A model generated the notes under the pieces. It made no database searches. It saw nothing but the letters and a program-made list of their open reading frames with translations, and was not told the origin of the DNA. A DNA stretch of 64,000 nucleotides from Allobosea lupini (GTDB lineage Bacteria; Pseudomonadota; Alphaproteobacteria; Rhizobiales; Beijerinckiaceae). The position numbers and the translations under genes are program-made. Shown in pieces: positions 53,591 to 62,141 of the stretch. Where the stretch lies: contig NZ_FOAN01000004.1 of assembly GCF_900109525.1 (NCBI RefSeq), forward strand, positions 124,001-188,000, written 5' to 3'. Each line of letters begins with the position of its first letter. Positions within the stretch are counted from its first letter, which is position 1.

Positions 53591-54796
53591 ATGGCCCGCA
53601 TCCTCGTGATCAGCCCTTCGGGCGAAGTCTACGACCACGACAATGTCCGCTGGTACCGGCACGCCGACCTGCAGAGCCACATCAACCACTATCACAATAT
53701 CGGCGACGCCTTCGTCTTCGATTCCTCGCTGAAGCTGCTCAACTTCGTGACGCTCGAGGAATTGCCGATCACCAGCATCGACCCGGCCCGGATCGACCGC
53801 TTCAACGCCGAGTTCGACTATGTCTTCCTGCGCGGCTCGAACTACGTCCACGCCGGGATGAACTGGAGCCGCACCGCCGAGGTGCTGCGCCGGCTGAAAT
53901 TGCCGGTGCTCGCCTTCGGCATCGGCGCGCAGGCGCCGGTCAGCGGCAAGCTCGAACTCAGCGAGGACAGCAAGACCGTCCTCAAGCTGATCGCCGATTC
54001 CACCGCCTCGGTCGGCGTGCGCGGCACCTATTCCGCCGAGGTGATGCACGAGCTTGGCATCAAGAACGTTCGTATCATCGGCTGCCCGACTGCCTTCCGC
54101 AACAACCGGCCGGACCTTGCCATCCGCCTGCCGGCGCTCGATTCGGTGAAGCAGGTCGGCGTCACCCTGCGCCGCGAGGTCTCCAAGCACTACGCCAAAG
54201 ACATCAAGCGCTACCTGACCTTTCACCGCGACCTGGTGAAGGCGATGGCGGATCGCTTCGAGGTCACGCTGATGTCGCAGGGCGAGGTCGAGGAGAAGAA
54301 GCTCGCGCTCGGCACGCCCGAGCAGAAGCTCGAGGGCATGGCCGCCCTGCGCGAGAACGGCTGGGCGACCCAATGGTATCTCGATGAGCAGATGGAAGCG
54401 CTCTATCGCGACCGGATGTTCTATTCGGATGTCGTCGCAGGCTACGAACAACTCGTGCGCAAGCTCGATCTCGTGCTCGGCTACCGGCTGCACGGCAATC
54501 TGATGGCGCTCGCGAACGGCACGCCCTCGATCTACTTCACCTATGACAGCCGCACCGTCGAGTTTGCCGAGACCTTCCAGATCCCGAGCGTCGACGTCTT
54601 CGGCGACAAGCCGTTCAGGCTGGAAGAGTACTGGGACCAGGCGCTCTTCGACCGCTTCAACGCGGCCTATGCCCGGACCTATGGCGCGATGAGCGCCTTC
54701 CTCAGCGAGAACAAGGTCGACCACAAGATGGTGAGACCCGCGGCCGCTGCCCCGTCCGCGCCGCCGGCTCCCGAGCCGGAAAGGAAGGTGGCATGA
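53591..54796 (+). CDS. Polysaccharide pyruvyl transferase family protein
   Basis: A 401-residue protein of the CsaB/WcaK/ExoV family, which transfers pyruvate from PEP to a glycan as a ketal. Motifs are HNIGDAFVFD (N36-D39), FLRGSNYVHAG, AFGIGAQAP, SVGVRGTYSAEVMHELGIKN, GCPTAFR and the C-terminal LGYRLHGNLMALANGTPSIYF. The Ala/Pro-rich tail after residue 380 is atypical. AAGGGAGA lies ten bases before the ATG. It overlaps the beta-propeller gene and is paralogous to the product of 55992-57452. Confidence 0.87.
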   Translation: MARILVISPSGEVYDHDNVRWYRHADLQSHINHYHNIGDAFVFDSSLKLLNFVTLEELPITSIDPARIDRFNAEFDYVFLRGSNYVHAGMNWSRTAEVLRRLKLPVLAFGIGAQAPVSGKLELSEDSKTVLKLIADSTASVGVRGTYSAEVMHELGIKNVRIIGCPTAFRNNRPDLAIRLPALDSVKQVGVTLRREVSKHYAKDIKRYLTFHRDLVKAMADRFEVTLMSQGEVEEKKLALGTPEQKLEGMAALRENGWATQWYLDEQMEALYRDRMFYSDVVAGYEQLVRKLDLVLGYRLHGNLMALANGTPSIYFTYDSRTVEFAETFQIPSVDVFGDKPFRLEEYWDQALFDRFNAAYARTYGAMSAFLSENKVDHKMVRPAAAAPSAPPAPEPERKVA

Positions 54797-55995
54797 GGAC
54801 GCTTCGCAGCGCCTTTGCCTGGCTGCCGGCGGCCGTGCTGGCAGTCACAATTCCTGTCGCTGGCCTTGCTCAGCAGGCGCCGGGTCTTAAAGGGCCCGGC
54901 TACCGGCTTGAGATCGCGCCCGACGCGAAGGAGGAGACGGTCGTTTCCTGGGCACGCGAGCGCTGCGAGGAATGGGACCTGCCGGACGCGCCGCTGCGGG
55001 CCTTCCGAAATGGCAAGGGCGAGGTCGTCGCCTTCGCCAGCCATTATCGCAGCCGGCCGCTGATCGGCGCCAATCTCGGCGCGATCCGCAAGAGTTGCGC
55101 GGTCTCCTTCGAGGCGAAGAGCAGCGCCGACCCCAGCCAGTTCAGCGACAAGAGCTGGATCGCCGCGACCTGGACCGGCGATGGCCGCAATATCGAGGCG
55201 CTGGTCCACGCCGAGTACCATGCCGACAAGCATCCCGGCGCCTGCCGCTTCAAGGATGCGATGAGCTGCTGGTACAATGTCGTCACCGCCGCCCATTCCA
55301 GCGATGGCGGCCTCAGCTTCAAGACCGACGAGCCGCGTCCGCTGGTGGCGGCGCCGGGCTTTCCCCAAGAGGTCGGCCAGGGCCGGCATCGCGGCTTCTT
55401 CAATCCCTCCAACATCGTCCAGAAGGACGGCGCGTGGTATGCGCTGATCATGACGACCGGCGGCGAAGGCCAGAAGAACGGCGTCTGCCTGTTCCGCTCG
55501 ACCGACATCAAGGACCCGACCTCCTGGCGCGCCTATGACGGGCAGGACTTCACCATCCGCGCCGTCGATCCCTATCGCGACGATCTCAGCCAGGCGCGGC
55601 CCTGCCAGACGCTCAAGCCGCTGCCGACCAATGTGGGATCGCTGACCCGGCACGAGCCGAGCGGAAAATGGCTCGCCCTGCTGCATCTCGGCCCCGACCC
55701 GAGCCAGAACATCGCCGGCGGGCGGGTCGCCTATAGCTGGTCCGACGACCTGATCCGCTGGTCGCCGCTGCAGACCCTGATGGTGCAGCCGACGATGTGG
55801 AGCAAGAACTGCAGCGACCGGCTGCGCTACGGCTATGGCGCCCTCGCCGACCCCGCCTCGCGCTCGCGCAATTTCGAGACGACCGGCGACGAGGCCTATC
55901 TCTTCATGACCAGGATGAAGGTCGCCGACTGCAAGCTGGGTCCCGACCGGGATCTGGTCCGTCTCAAGGTTCAGTTCGTCAAGGAGGGGTCATGA
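54793..55995 (+). CDS. Secreted five-bladed beta-propeller-like protein (GH43/GH32-like fold)
   Basis: A 400-residue exported protein; residues 1-27 form a signal peptide (ending GLAQ). The core contains GFFNPSNIVQKDGAWYALI, VCLFRSTDIKDPTSWRAYDG and GGRVAYSWSDDLIRWSPLQ, phrases typical of five-bladed propellers of glycoside hydrolase families 43, 62 and 32. Catalytic acids cannot be assigned with confidence. Six or more cysteines suggest disulfides in the periplasm. Lying between two pyruvyl transferase genes with ATGA overlaps, it probably cuts or binds the glycan made here. Confidence 0.72.
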   Translation: MRTLRSAFAWLPAAVLAVTIPVAGLAQQAPGLKGPGYRLEIAPDAKEETVVSWARERCEEWDLPDAPLRAFRNGKGEVVAFASHYRSRPLIGANLGAIRKSCAVSFEAKSSADPSQFSDKSWIAATWTGDGRNIEALVHAEYHADKHPGACRFKDAMSCWYNVVTAAHSSDGGLSFKTDEPRPLVAAPGFPQEVGQGRHRGFFNPSNIVQKDGAWYALIMTTGGEGQKNGVCLFRSTDIKDPTSWRAYDGQDFTIRAVDPYRDDLSQARPCQTLKPLPTNVGSLTRHEPSGKWLALLHLGPDPSQNIAGGRVAYSWSDDLIRWSPLQTLMVQPTMWSKNCSDRLRYGYGALADPASRSRNFETTGDEAYLFMTRMKVADCKLGPDRDLVRLKVQFVKEGS

Positions 55996-57452
55996 ACGCG
56001 CCCGTGCTCAATCTCGGCTCCGTGGTCTCGGCCGAGAACGCCATCAAGATCCTGCGCGCCACCACCGGCGAGGTCGTCGTCGCCATCGGGCGCCGGCCCG
56101 ACCGGAGCTGGCCGGCGCTCAAGCTGCTGCTCGACGGGCAGGACTACGCCACCATTCACCCCGGCGCGATCGTTACGGCTGAGGCCGATGTCGCCGAGCT
56201 GACGATCCCGCTGCCAGCTATGCCCAATGGGCGCCCGCACTCGATCGCGATCGCCGACGCGGCCACAGGCACGCTCGCCCCGGGCTCGAACCTGCGCCCG
56301 ATCGCGACCGAGACGAAACTGCGCGCGCTGGTAATCTATCCGGCCGGCGAGGTGCATGAGCACGACAAGGTGCGCTGGTACCGCGCGCCGATGGAGAAGC
56401 TGCTCAGCGACTATTTCAACATCGGCGACATGATCGTCTACGATTCGACGCTGAAGCTCCTGCGCTATGCGCATCTGGAGCCGATGAAGATCATGTCCCC
56501 GACCGAGGCCGACATCGAGCGCTATGCCAGCGAGTTCGACTTCGTCTTCGTGCGCGGCTCGAATTTCATCCACGAGAACATGGAATGGTTCCGCGCCGTC
56601 GAGGTGCTGGAGCGGGTCAAGCTGCCGGTCTACGCCATCGGCGTCGGCGCCCAAGCGAGCCAGAACCGCAGGATCGAGTTGCCCGAACCGTCCCGCCGCT
56701 TCTGGTCGATCGTCTCCGAGCGCTGCGCCTCGATCGGCGTGCGCGGCGCCTTCAGCGCCGAGACCCTGCGCCAGAACGGCATCAAGAATGTCGAGGTCGT
56801 GGGCTGCCCCTCGATCTTCCGGACCCGCAATCGCGAGCTGAAGATCCGCATCCCCGATCAGCGCGAGATCCGCAAGGTCGCCTTCAGCCTGCGCCGCGAG
56901 GCCGACAAGAGCTACACCGCCGACCCGGAGGCCTATCTGCGCAACCAGAAGGCCGCGCTGCTCAAGGTCGACAGCCAGAGCGAGATGGTGATGTCCTCGC
57001 ATGGCGAGCAGGAGGAGAAGGCCTTCTTCCTGCGCGACGCCACGGCGAAGGACAAGGCCGTCGCCGAATTCGTCAGGACCAAGTGGTGGGACGGCCCGGA
57101 CGATACCGCCATGCGGCGCATCTACGAGAAGCAGCTGTTCTCCTTCTTCGACGTCGAGCGCTATGACGAGTTCGCCAGGTCGATCGACCTCGCCGTCGGC
57201 TACCGCGTCCACGGCGTTCTGCCGGCGGTGGCACAGGGCGTGCCCGGCGTCCTCGTCGCCTATGACACGCGCAGCCAGGAGCTGGCCGAGACGCTCAAGA
57301 TTCCGGTCGTGCCGGAAGCGGCGCTGGCCGAGGGCGGCTGGCGCGCCGTCTACCAGGAGGCGGCGCTCAACAATCTCGCGAAGAGCTATGCCGCTTCCTA
57401 CGACCGGATGCGCGGCTTCCTCGACCGCAACGGCATTCCCCATCGCATGTGA
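55992..57452 (+). CDS. Polysaccharide pyruvyl transferase family protein with N-terminal extension
   Basis: A 486-residue paralogue of the enzyme at 53591. Residues about 1-105 form an extra beta-rich domain of unknown function; the transferase part begins LRALVIYPAGEVHEHDKVRWYR. Motifs are FNIGDMIVYD (about 143), FVRGSNFIHEN, AIGVGAQAS, SIGVRGAFSAETLRQNGIKN, GCPSIFR and VGYRVHGVLPAVAQGVPGVLV. The ATG overlaps the beta-propeller stop by four bases. Two such enzymes in one operon suggest two pyruvylated positions or divided roles. Confidence 0.85.
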   Translation: MNAPVLNLGSVVSAENAIKILRATTGEVVVAIGRRPDRSWPALKLLLDGQDYATIHPGAIVTAEADVAELTIPLPAMPNGRPHSIAIADAATGTLAPGSNLRPIATETKLRALVIYPAGEVHEHDKVRWYRAPMEKLLSDYFNIGDMIVYDSTLKLLRYAHLEPMKIMSPTEADIERYASEFDFVFVRGSNFIHENMEWFRAVEVLERVKLPVYAIGVGAQASQNRRIELPEPSRRFWSIVSERCASIGVRGAFSAETLRQNGIKNVEVVGCPSIFRTRNRELKIRIPDQREIRKVAFSLRREADKSYTADPEAYLRNQKAALLKVDSQSEMVMSSHGEQEEKAFFLRDATAKDKAVAEFVRTKWWDGPDDTAMRRIYEKQLFSFFDVERYDEFARSIDLAVGYRVHGVLPAVAQGVPGVLVAYDTRSQELAETLKIPVVPEAALAEGGWRAVYQEAALNNLAKSYAASYDRMRGFLDRNGIPHRM

Positions 57453-57502
57453 GAGATGCGGCGCGGCACAGATCGCGCCGGTCGGAGGAAACGCCCGGAG
57501 GT

Positions 57503-57529
57503 CACCGGGCCATCTGCAAACGCCCGGTG
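57503..57529. repeat. Inverted repeat between pyruvyl transferase and GSCFA genes
   Basis: CACCGGGC and GCCCGGTG form an 8-bp stem with an 11-base loop in the 142-bp gap. No T-run follows. It may be an mRNA structure separating the GSCFA gene from the preceding series. Confidence 0.35.
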
Positions 57530-57594
57530 CTTACGAGACTGACCGAAGTCCGCAGCGTCGAGCCGAGAGGTTTGCACGAACCAGGAGACGATCG

Positions 57595-58629
57595 ATGAAG
57601 ATCGAATACGATGCCGGCACGGCCCTTACCATCATGCGCGGCAATCCAGTGCGCGGCTGGACCTCGGGCAAGCCCGAGAAGATGGCCAAGGAGCGGTTGA
57701 CCACCGGCAACTACCTCGCCGTCCAGCACAAGCCGAAATTCAAGATCGACCCGGACTGGCCGATCTTCACCATGGGCTCCTGCTTCGCGCGCGAAGTCGA
57801 GAACATCCTGATGACGCGCGGCCTGCCTCTGCTGCTGCGCGGCCACGGCGTGCCGGCCGAGCATTTCGAGAGCTGGGACGAGGCGACCGGCCGCGGCGGC
57901 GGCGCCGATCGCGGCCAGCTCAGCCGCGGGGCGCTCAACAAGTACTCGGTCCGCTCGATGACGCATGAGCTCAAGCGCGTGCTGCGCGGCGAGAGCTACC
58001 CCGATGACGGGCTGATCGAGCTTGCGCCAGGACAATGGTTCGACCCGCATGCCAGCGGCCTCAGGCTGCTCGACCGCGAGACCGCCTTTGCCAATCGCAG
58101 GCGCCTCACCGAGGCGACGGCGACGATCAAGCAGGCCAAGATCTGCTTCTTCACGCTCGGCCTGACCGAGACCTGGCTCGATGCGCATACAGGTATCGCG
58201 ATGAACGCCCATCCCGGGCCGAGCTGGCTGCAGCGCATGCCGGAGCGCTTTCGCTTCGTCGACTACGGCTATGATGCGACATTGGCCGACATGCTCGACA
58301 TCATCGGCCTGATCCGCGAGCACTGTAACCCGGAGATGCGCTTCGTCGTCACCGTCTCGCCGGTGCCGTTCGGCGCGACCTTCAAGGACGCCGACGTGAT
58401 CGTCGCCAACAGCGCCTCGAAATCGTTGCTGCGGGCCGTCGCCGAGGAGTTGTTCCGGCGCTTCGACTATATCGACTACTTCCCGAGCTACGAGATCGTA
58501 CTCAATTCGCCGCGGGCGATTGCCTTCGAGGACGACCAGCTGCACATCGCCCGCGAAATGGTGGCGCATGTGATGACGACCTTCCAGGGCGCCTATCTGC
58601 CGCCGGTCGAGCAGCCGCAGGCGGCCTGA
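57595..58629 (+). CDS. GSCFA domain protein
   Basis: A 344-residue protein of the GSCFA family, related to SGNH/GDSL esterases. The name-giving motif is MGSCFARE (GSCFA at 61-65), with the family blocks SVRSMTHELKRVL, CFFTLGLTETWLD, VTVSPVPFGATF and DYFPSYEIV, then a late histidine in DDQLHIARE. Members occur in polysaccharide clusters and are thought to add or remove acyl groups. GGAG lies ten bases before the ATG. It closes the glycan series, 142 bases after the second pyruvyl transferase. Confidence 0.88.
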   Translation: MKIEYDAGTALTIMRGNPVRGWTSGKPEKMAKERLTTGNYLAVQHKPKFKIDPDWPIFTMGSCFAREVENILMTRGLPLLLRGHGVPAEHFESWDEATGRGGGADRGQLSRGALNKYSVRSMTHELKRVLRGESYPDDGLIELAPGQWFDPHASGLRLLDRETAFANRRRLTEATATIKQAKICFFTLGLTETWLDAHTGIAMNAHPGPSWLQRMPERFRFVDYGYDATLADMLDIIGLIREHCNPEMRFVVTVSPVPFGATFKDADVIVANSASKSLLRAVAEELFRRFDYIDYFPSYEIVLNSPRAIAFEDDQLHIAREMVAHVMTTFQGAYLPPVEQPQAA

Positions 58630-58750
58630 CCATAAGCCGGTCGCCCCGAGCGGCCTGCCATGCCAAGATGCGCCGGGCGCCGACGAACGGCCCCCGGCGC
58701 AGGCTTGTCCGGTGGCCGTCCGACCGCCCGATCAGAATCGGGAGGACGAG

Positions 58751-59032
58751 ATGAACGTCGCCAATCTCCAGCTCGAAGGCATGCTGCTGGCCCTCACCGC
58801 CGTGCTGCGCTCGCTGGTCAATTCCGGCGCCCTGAGCGAAGCCGAGCTCAAGGCCGCGCTGGCGCAGGCCGAGCAGACCGGGCTCGGCGACCGACAACGG
58901 TGCGACCAGCTCAGCCCGAGCCAGCGCGACTCGCTCGCCTTCGCCGCCCGCTTCCTCTCGATCGCGACCCGGCCCGACAGCGGCATGCGTCCCTTCTCGG
59001 ATGTTGCGCGCGAGGTCGGGCGCACCACCTGA
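58751..59032 (+). CDS. Small hypothetical helical protein
   Basis: A 93-residue protein, mostly helical, with no signal peptide (MNVANLQLEGMLLALTAVLR, then SEAELKAALAQAEQ and SQRDSLAFAARFL). GGAGG lies just before the ATG at 58751; an upstream in-frame ATG at 58712 is less likely. I recognise no family. It lies between the GSCFA gene and the DsbD-like gene and may belong to either unit. Confidence 0.68.
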   Translation: MNVANLQLEGMLLALTAVLRSLVNSGALSEAELKAALAQAEQTGLGDRQRCDQLSPSQRDSLAFAARFLSIATRPDSGMRPFSDVAREVGRTT

Positions 59033-59103
59033 CCCTGCGACCTCGCGCCGCCCTCACCCGCTTGTCATTGGCTTTTCGCGGCATAAGCGGGCATCTGATC
59101 GGG

Positions 59104-61239
59104 ATGATCGCGACGAGCCTCCCGCGCCGGACCGCTTTCCGGCTTTTGCAGCGCGCCTCCATGGCGCTGGCTCTGCTCGCGCCTGTGCCTGTGATCGCCG
59201 CCGAATCAACGCCCGTGACCTCGGCGCGCGTCACCGCGACGCTGCTGTCGAGCCGCGATGCCGTCGCGCCCGGCGAACGCTTCCAGGTCGCCCTCACCCA
59301 GAAACTTGCGCCGGGCTGGCACAGCTACTGGCAGAACCCCGGCGATTCCGGCGAGGCGACGCGGATCGAATGGACGCTGCCGGAAGGCGTGAGCGCCGGC
59401 GCGATCCAGTGGCCGGCGCCCAAGGCGATCCGGGTCGAGCCGCTGGTCAATTTCGGATTCGAGGACCATGTCCTGTTGCCGGTCGAGATCTCGGTCCCGG
59501 CAAGCGCCAAGCCGGGCGAGACGCTGACGCTCTCGGCCAAGGCGACCTGGCTGGTCTGCGAGAAGATCTGCATTCCCGAAGACGGCGCCTTCACGCTCGA
59601 CTTGCCGATCGCGCCGGCCGGCATTGTCGACACCGCGGCGGAAGCGCGGATCGATCAGGCCCGCGCCGCCCTGCCGAAACCGGCTGGATTCCCCGCCAAG
59701 CTGACGGCGCAGGGCGAAGACAAGCTTGCACTCACCCTGCCCGGCCTGCCCGCAGGCGCCAGCGATGTCCGTTTCTTTCCGGTCTTGGACACGCTGATCG
59801 AGCATGCGGCCGAGCAGCCGCTCGCCAACGGCGCGCTTACCCTCACTCGCTCGACCGCCTTCAAGATCGGCACGCCGACGACCGATGGCGTCGTCACCTT
59901 CGACGACAGCGGCGTGAAGCGCGCTCTCGCGCTGAATGCCGAGGTCGAGCCAGCCTTGTTGCAGGCTGCGGCGGCGCCGGCGCAAGCGCCGGCGAAGGTC
60001 GTGCTGCCGCCGCCTCCGGCCGAGGACCTGACGCTCCTTCTGGCGCTGGCCTTCGCCTTCGCCGGCGGCCTGATCCTCAACCTGATGCCCTGCGTTTTGC
60101 CTGTGCTGTTCATCAAGGCGCTCGGCTTCGCCCAGGTGGCGCAGGCGAGCCGCGGCGAGGTCCGCCGGCACGGCCTGCTCTTCCTTGCCGGCGTGCTCGC
60201 GACCTTCTTCGCGCTCGCCTCGGCGGTGATCGCGCTCGGCGCCGGCTGGGGCTTCCAGTTGCAATCGCCGCCGCTCGTCATCCTGCTCGCCGTGCTGATG
60301 ACGCTGATCGGCTTCAACCTGATCGGCGCCTTCGAGATCGGCGGCAGGCTGCAGGGTGTCGGCGACGGGCTCGCCAGCCGCAGCGGCCCGGTCGGCGCCT
60401 TCATGACCGGCGCGCTCGCCGTCGTCGTCGCGACGCCCTGCACCGCCCCGTTCATGGGCGCTGCGATGGGCTATGCGCTGACGCAGCCGCCGGCCGCGGC
60501 GCTGTCGATCTTCATGGCGCTGGCGCTCGGCTTCGCAGCGCCCGTCGTCGCCCTCTCTTTCGCGCCCGGGCTGCTGCGGCTGCTGCCCAAGCCGGGCCGC
60601 TGGATGATCGTGCTGAAGCAGGCCTTCGCCTTCCCGATGTTCGCCACCGCGATCTGGCTCACCTGGGTCGCGACCATGCAGGCCGGTGCCGATGGCGCGC
60701 TCGCCGCGCTCGTCGCGATCCTGGTCGCCGGCTTCGCGCTCTGGCTGGTCGGCGTCACCCGCGGCAGCGGCCGGGCCTTGCGCGCGGTCGCGGCTGCGGT
60801 GGCCGTCCTGCTCGTCGGCGCGACCTCGGCCTTCGTCATCGAAAGCGCGACGCCTTCGGCCCAGCCGACAGTCCAGGCTGGTACCGATGGCCCCGGAGTC
60901 TGGTCGCCGGCGCGGGTCGCGGACCTGCAGGCGCAAGGCAAGCCGGTCTTCGTCAACTTCACCGCCGCCTGGTGCATCACCTGCCTCGCCAATGACAGGG
61001 TCGCTCTGTCGCGGCAGGAGGTGAAGGACGCCTTCGCCAAGCTCGGCGTCGCCTATCTCAAGGCCGACTGGACCAATCGTGACGCGACGATCGCCGCGAC
61101 ACTGACGGAGTACGGCCGCGCCGGCGTGCCGCTCTATCTGTTCTATCCGGGAACGAAGGGCGCGCAGGCCGAGGTGCTGCCGCAATTGCTGACGCCCGAG
61201 ACCGTGGTCAGCGCCGCCCAGCGCGCCGCCGGCAAATAG
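59104..61239 (+). CDS. DsbD/ScsB-like thiol:disulfide interchange protein
   Basis: A 711-residue inner-membrane reductase that brings cytoplasmic reducing power to periplasmic thiols. After a signal peptide (to about residue 32) come a long N-terminal beta domain with a CEKIC motif (about 158), a membrane domain of about eight helices with LMPCVLPVLFIKALGF and ATPCTAPFMGAAMGYAL holding the CcdA-type cysteines, and a C-terminal thioredoxin domain with WCITC. The long N-terminal part points to the ScsB subgroup rather than classical DsbD. The redoxin downstream is a likely partner. Confidence 0.9.
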   Translation: MIATSLPRRTAFRLLQRASMALALLAPVPVIAAESTPVTSARVTATLLSSRDAVAPGERFQVALTQKLAPGWHSYWQNPGDSGEATRIEWTLPEGVSAGAIQWPAPKAIRVEPLVNFGFEDHVLLPVEISVPASAKPGETLTLSAKATWLVCEKICIPEDGAFTLDLPIAPAGIVDTAAEARIDQARAALPKPAGFPAKLTAQGEDKLALTLPGLPAGASDVRFFPVLDTLIEHAAEQPLANGALTLTRSTAFKIGTPTTDGVVTFDDSGVKRALALNAEVEPALLQAAAAPAQAPAKVVLPPPPAEDLTLLLALAFAFAGGLILNLMPCVLPVLFIKALGFAQVAQASRGEVRRHGLLFLAGVLATFFALASAVIALGAGWGFQLQSPPLVILLAVLMTLIGFNLIGAFEIGGRLQGVGDGLASRSGPVGAFMTGALAVVVATPCTAPFMGAAMGYALTQPPAAALSIFMALALGFAAPVVALSFAPGLLRLLPKPGRWMIVLKQAFAFPMFATAIWLTWVATMQAGADGALAALVAILVAGFALWLVGVTRGSGRALRAVAAAVAVLLVGATSAFVIESATPSAQPTVQAGTDGPGVWSPARVADLQAQGKPVFVNFTAAWCITCLANDRVALSRQEVKDAFAKLGVAYLKADWTNRDATIAATLTEYGRAGVPLYLFYPGTKGAQAEVLPQLLTPETVVSAAQRAAGK

Positions 61240-61312
61240 GTGAAGACCGCCACCGCACGATAACAGAGCACTGCCCACGCCAACCCTCTGCCACCGAAGA
61301 ATGGAGACAGAC

Positions 61313-61951
61313 ATGACAGACGTGACCAGACAGCTTTTCCTCGCCGGCCTCGCCGCCACCGCACTGACGCTCGCCTCCGGCGCCGCCTTCGCCCAGAGCG
61401 CGGCGAAACCCGGTGCCAAGGCGCCCGACTTCTCGGTCGTCGATGTCGACGGCAAGCTGCAGAAGCTGTCGGACTATGCCGGCAAGACGGTGATCCTCGA
61501 ATGGACCAACCATGACTGCCCCTATGTCCGGAAGCACTACAACAGCGCGACGATGCAGACGCTGCAGAAGGACATGGCCAAGGACGGCATCGTCTGGCTC
61601 TCGGTGATTTCCTCGCCCGCCGGCGAGCAGGGTCACGTCGACGCGGCCAAGGCCAAGGAACTCACGAAGACGCGCGACGCCGCCCCCGCCTCGATCCTGC
61701 TCGACCCGAAGAGCCAGCTCGCCCGCGCCTATGGCGCCCAGACGACGCCGCACATGTACATCATCGATCCCAAGGGGACGCTCGCCTATGCCGGAGCGAT
61801 CGACGACAAGCCCTCGTCGAGCGCCTCCAGCCTCGACGGCGCCAAGAGCTATGTCCGCCAGGCGGTGGCCGAGCTCAAGGCCGGCAAGGCGGTCTCGGAG
61901 CCGGCGACCAAGGCCTATGGCTGCGTGGTGAAATACGCACCGGTGAGCTGA
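61313..61951 (+). CDS. Periplasmic redoxin (AhpC/TSA-thioredoxin fold)
   Basis: A 212-residue exported protein with a signal peptide (ending GAAFAQ) and a redoxin core: GAKAPDFSVVDVDGK, ILEWTNHDCPYVRKHY with one cysteine at the active-site position, TPHMYIIDPKGTLAYAGAID, and a second cysteine near the end in YGCVVKY. The absence of CxxC suggests a peroxiredoxin-like rather than thioredoxin-like cycle. The start at 61313 has GGAGA upstream; ATG 61301 is also in frame. It follows the DsbD/ScsB-like gene by 73 bases and is probably reduced by it. Confidence 0.85.
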   Translation: MTDVTRQLFLAGLAATALTLASGAAFAQSAAKPGAKAPDFSVVDVDGKLQKLSDYAGKTVILEWTNHDCPYVRKHYNSATMQTLQKDMAKDGIVWLSVISSPAGEQGHVDAAKAKELTKTRDAAPASILLDPKSQLARAYGAQTTPHMYIIDPKGTLAYAGAIDDKPSSSASSLDGAKSYVRQAVAELKAGKAVSEPATKAYGCVVKYAPVS

Positions 61952-61986
61952 ATCGTCTCACGAAGACAGCCAAAAAGGGGCGCTGG

Positions 61987-62026
61987 GAACCCTTCTCCCG
62001 TGTGGGAGAAGGGCATGGATGAGAGC
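61987..62026. repeat. REP-like palindromic element, copy 1
   Basis: Contains a perfect 10-bp stem CCCTTCTCCC / GGGAGAAGGG with a GTGT loop (61990-62013), followed by CATGGATGAG. It matches the inverted element at 62083-62122 in core and flank. It may also serve as terminator after the redoxin gene. Confidence 0.65.
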
Positions 62027-62082
62027 CTGCCCTAACCGATCGACGTCGCAGGGGCGCCGTAGCACCCCAGTTATCAGCGGCG

Positions 62083-62122
62083 GTCCCTCACCCCTGCCCT
62101 CTCCCATCCGGGAGAGGGGTTC
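62083..62122. repeat. REP-like palindromic element, copy 2 (inverted)
   Basis: A 9-bp stem CCCTCTCCC / GGGAGAGGG with an ATCC loop (62097-62118), preceded by CCCTCACCCCTG. Read on the minus strand it repeats the order of copy 1: GAACCC, stem, stem, then G-x-GGTGAG, so the two form an inverted pair between convergent genes. Confidence 0.65.
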
Positions 62123-62141
62123 TACGTTACGGCTCCCGCGC

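Noticed and set aside
38536..58629. Island acquired as a mobile element
   Set aside because: No integrase, transposase, tRNA or flanking direct repeats were seen, and codon use in the genes matches the neighbours; only two intergenic stretches are AT-rich.
59206..61455. 749-residue minus-strand frame opposite the DsbD-like gene
   Set aside because: Antisense artefact with Arg/Glu/Gly-rich composition, no motifs and no ribosome site; the plus strand encodes a clear membrane reductase.
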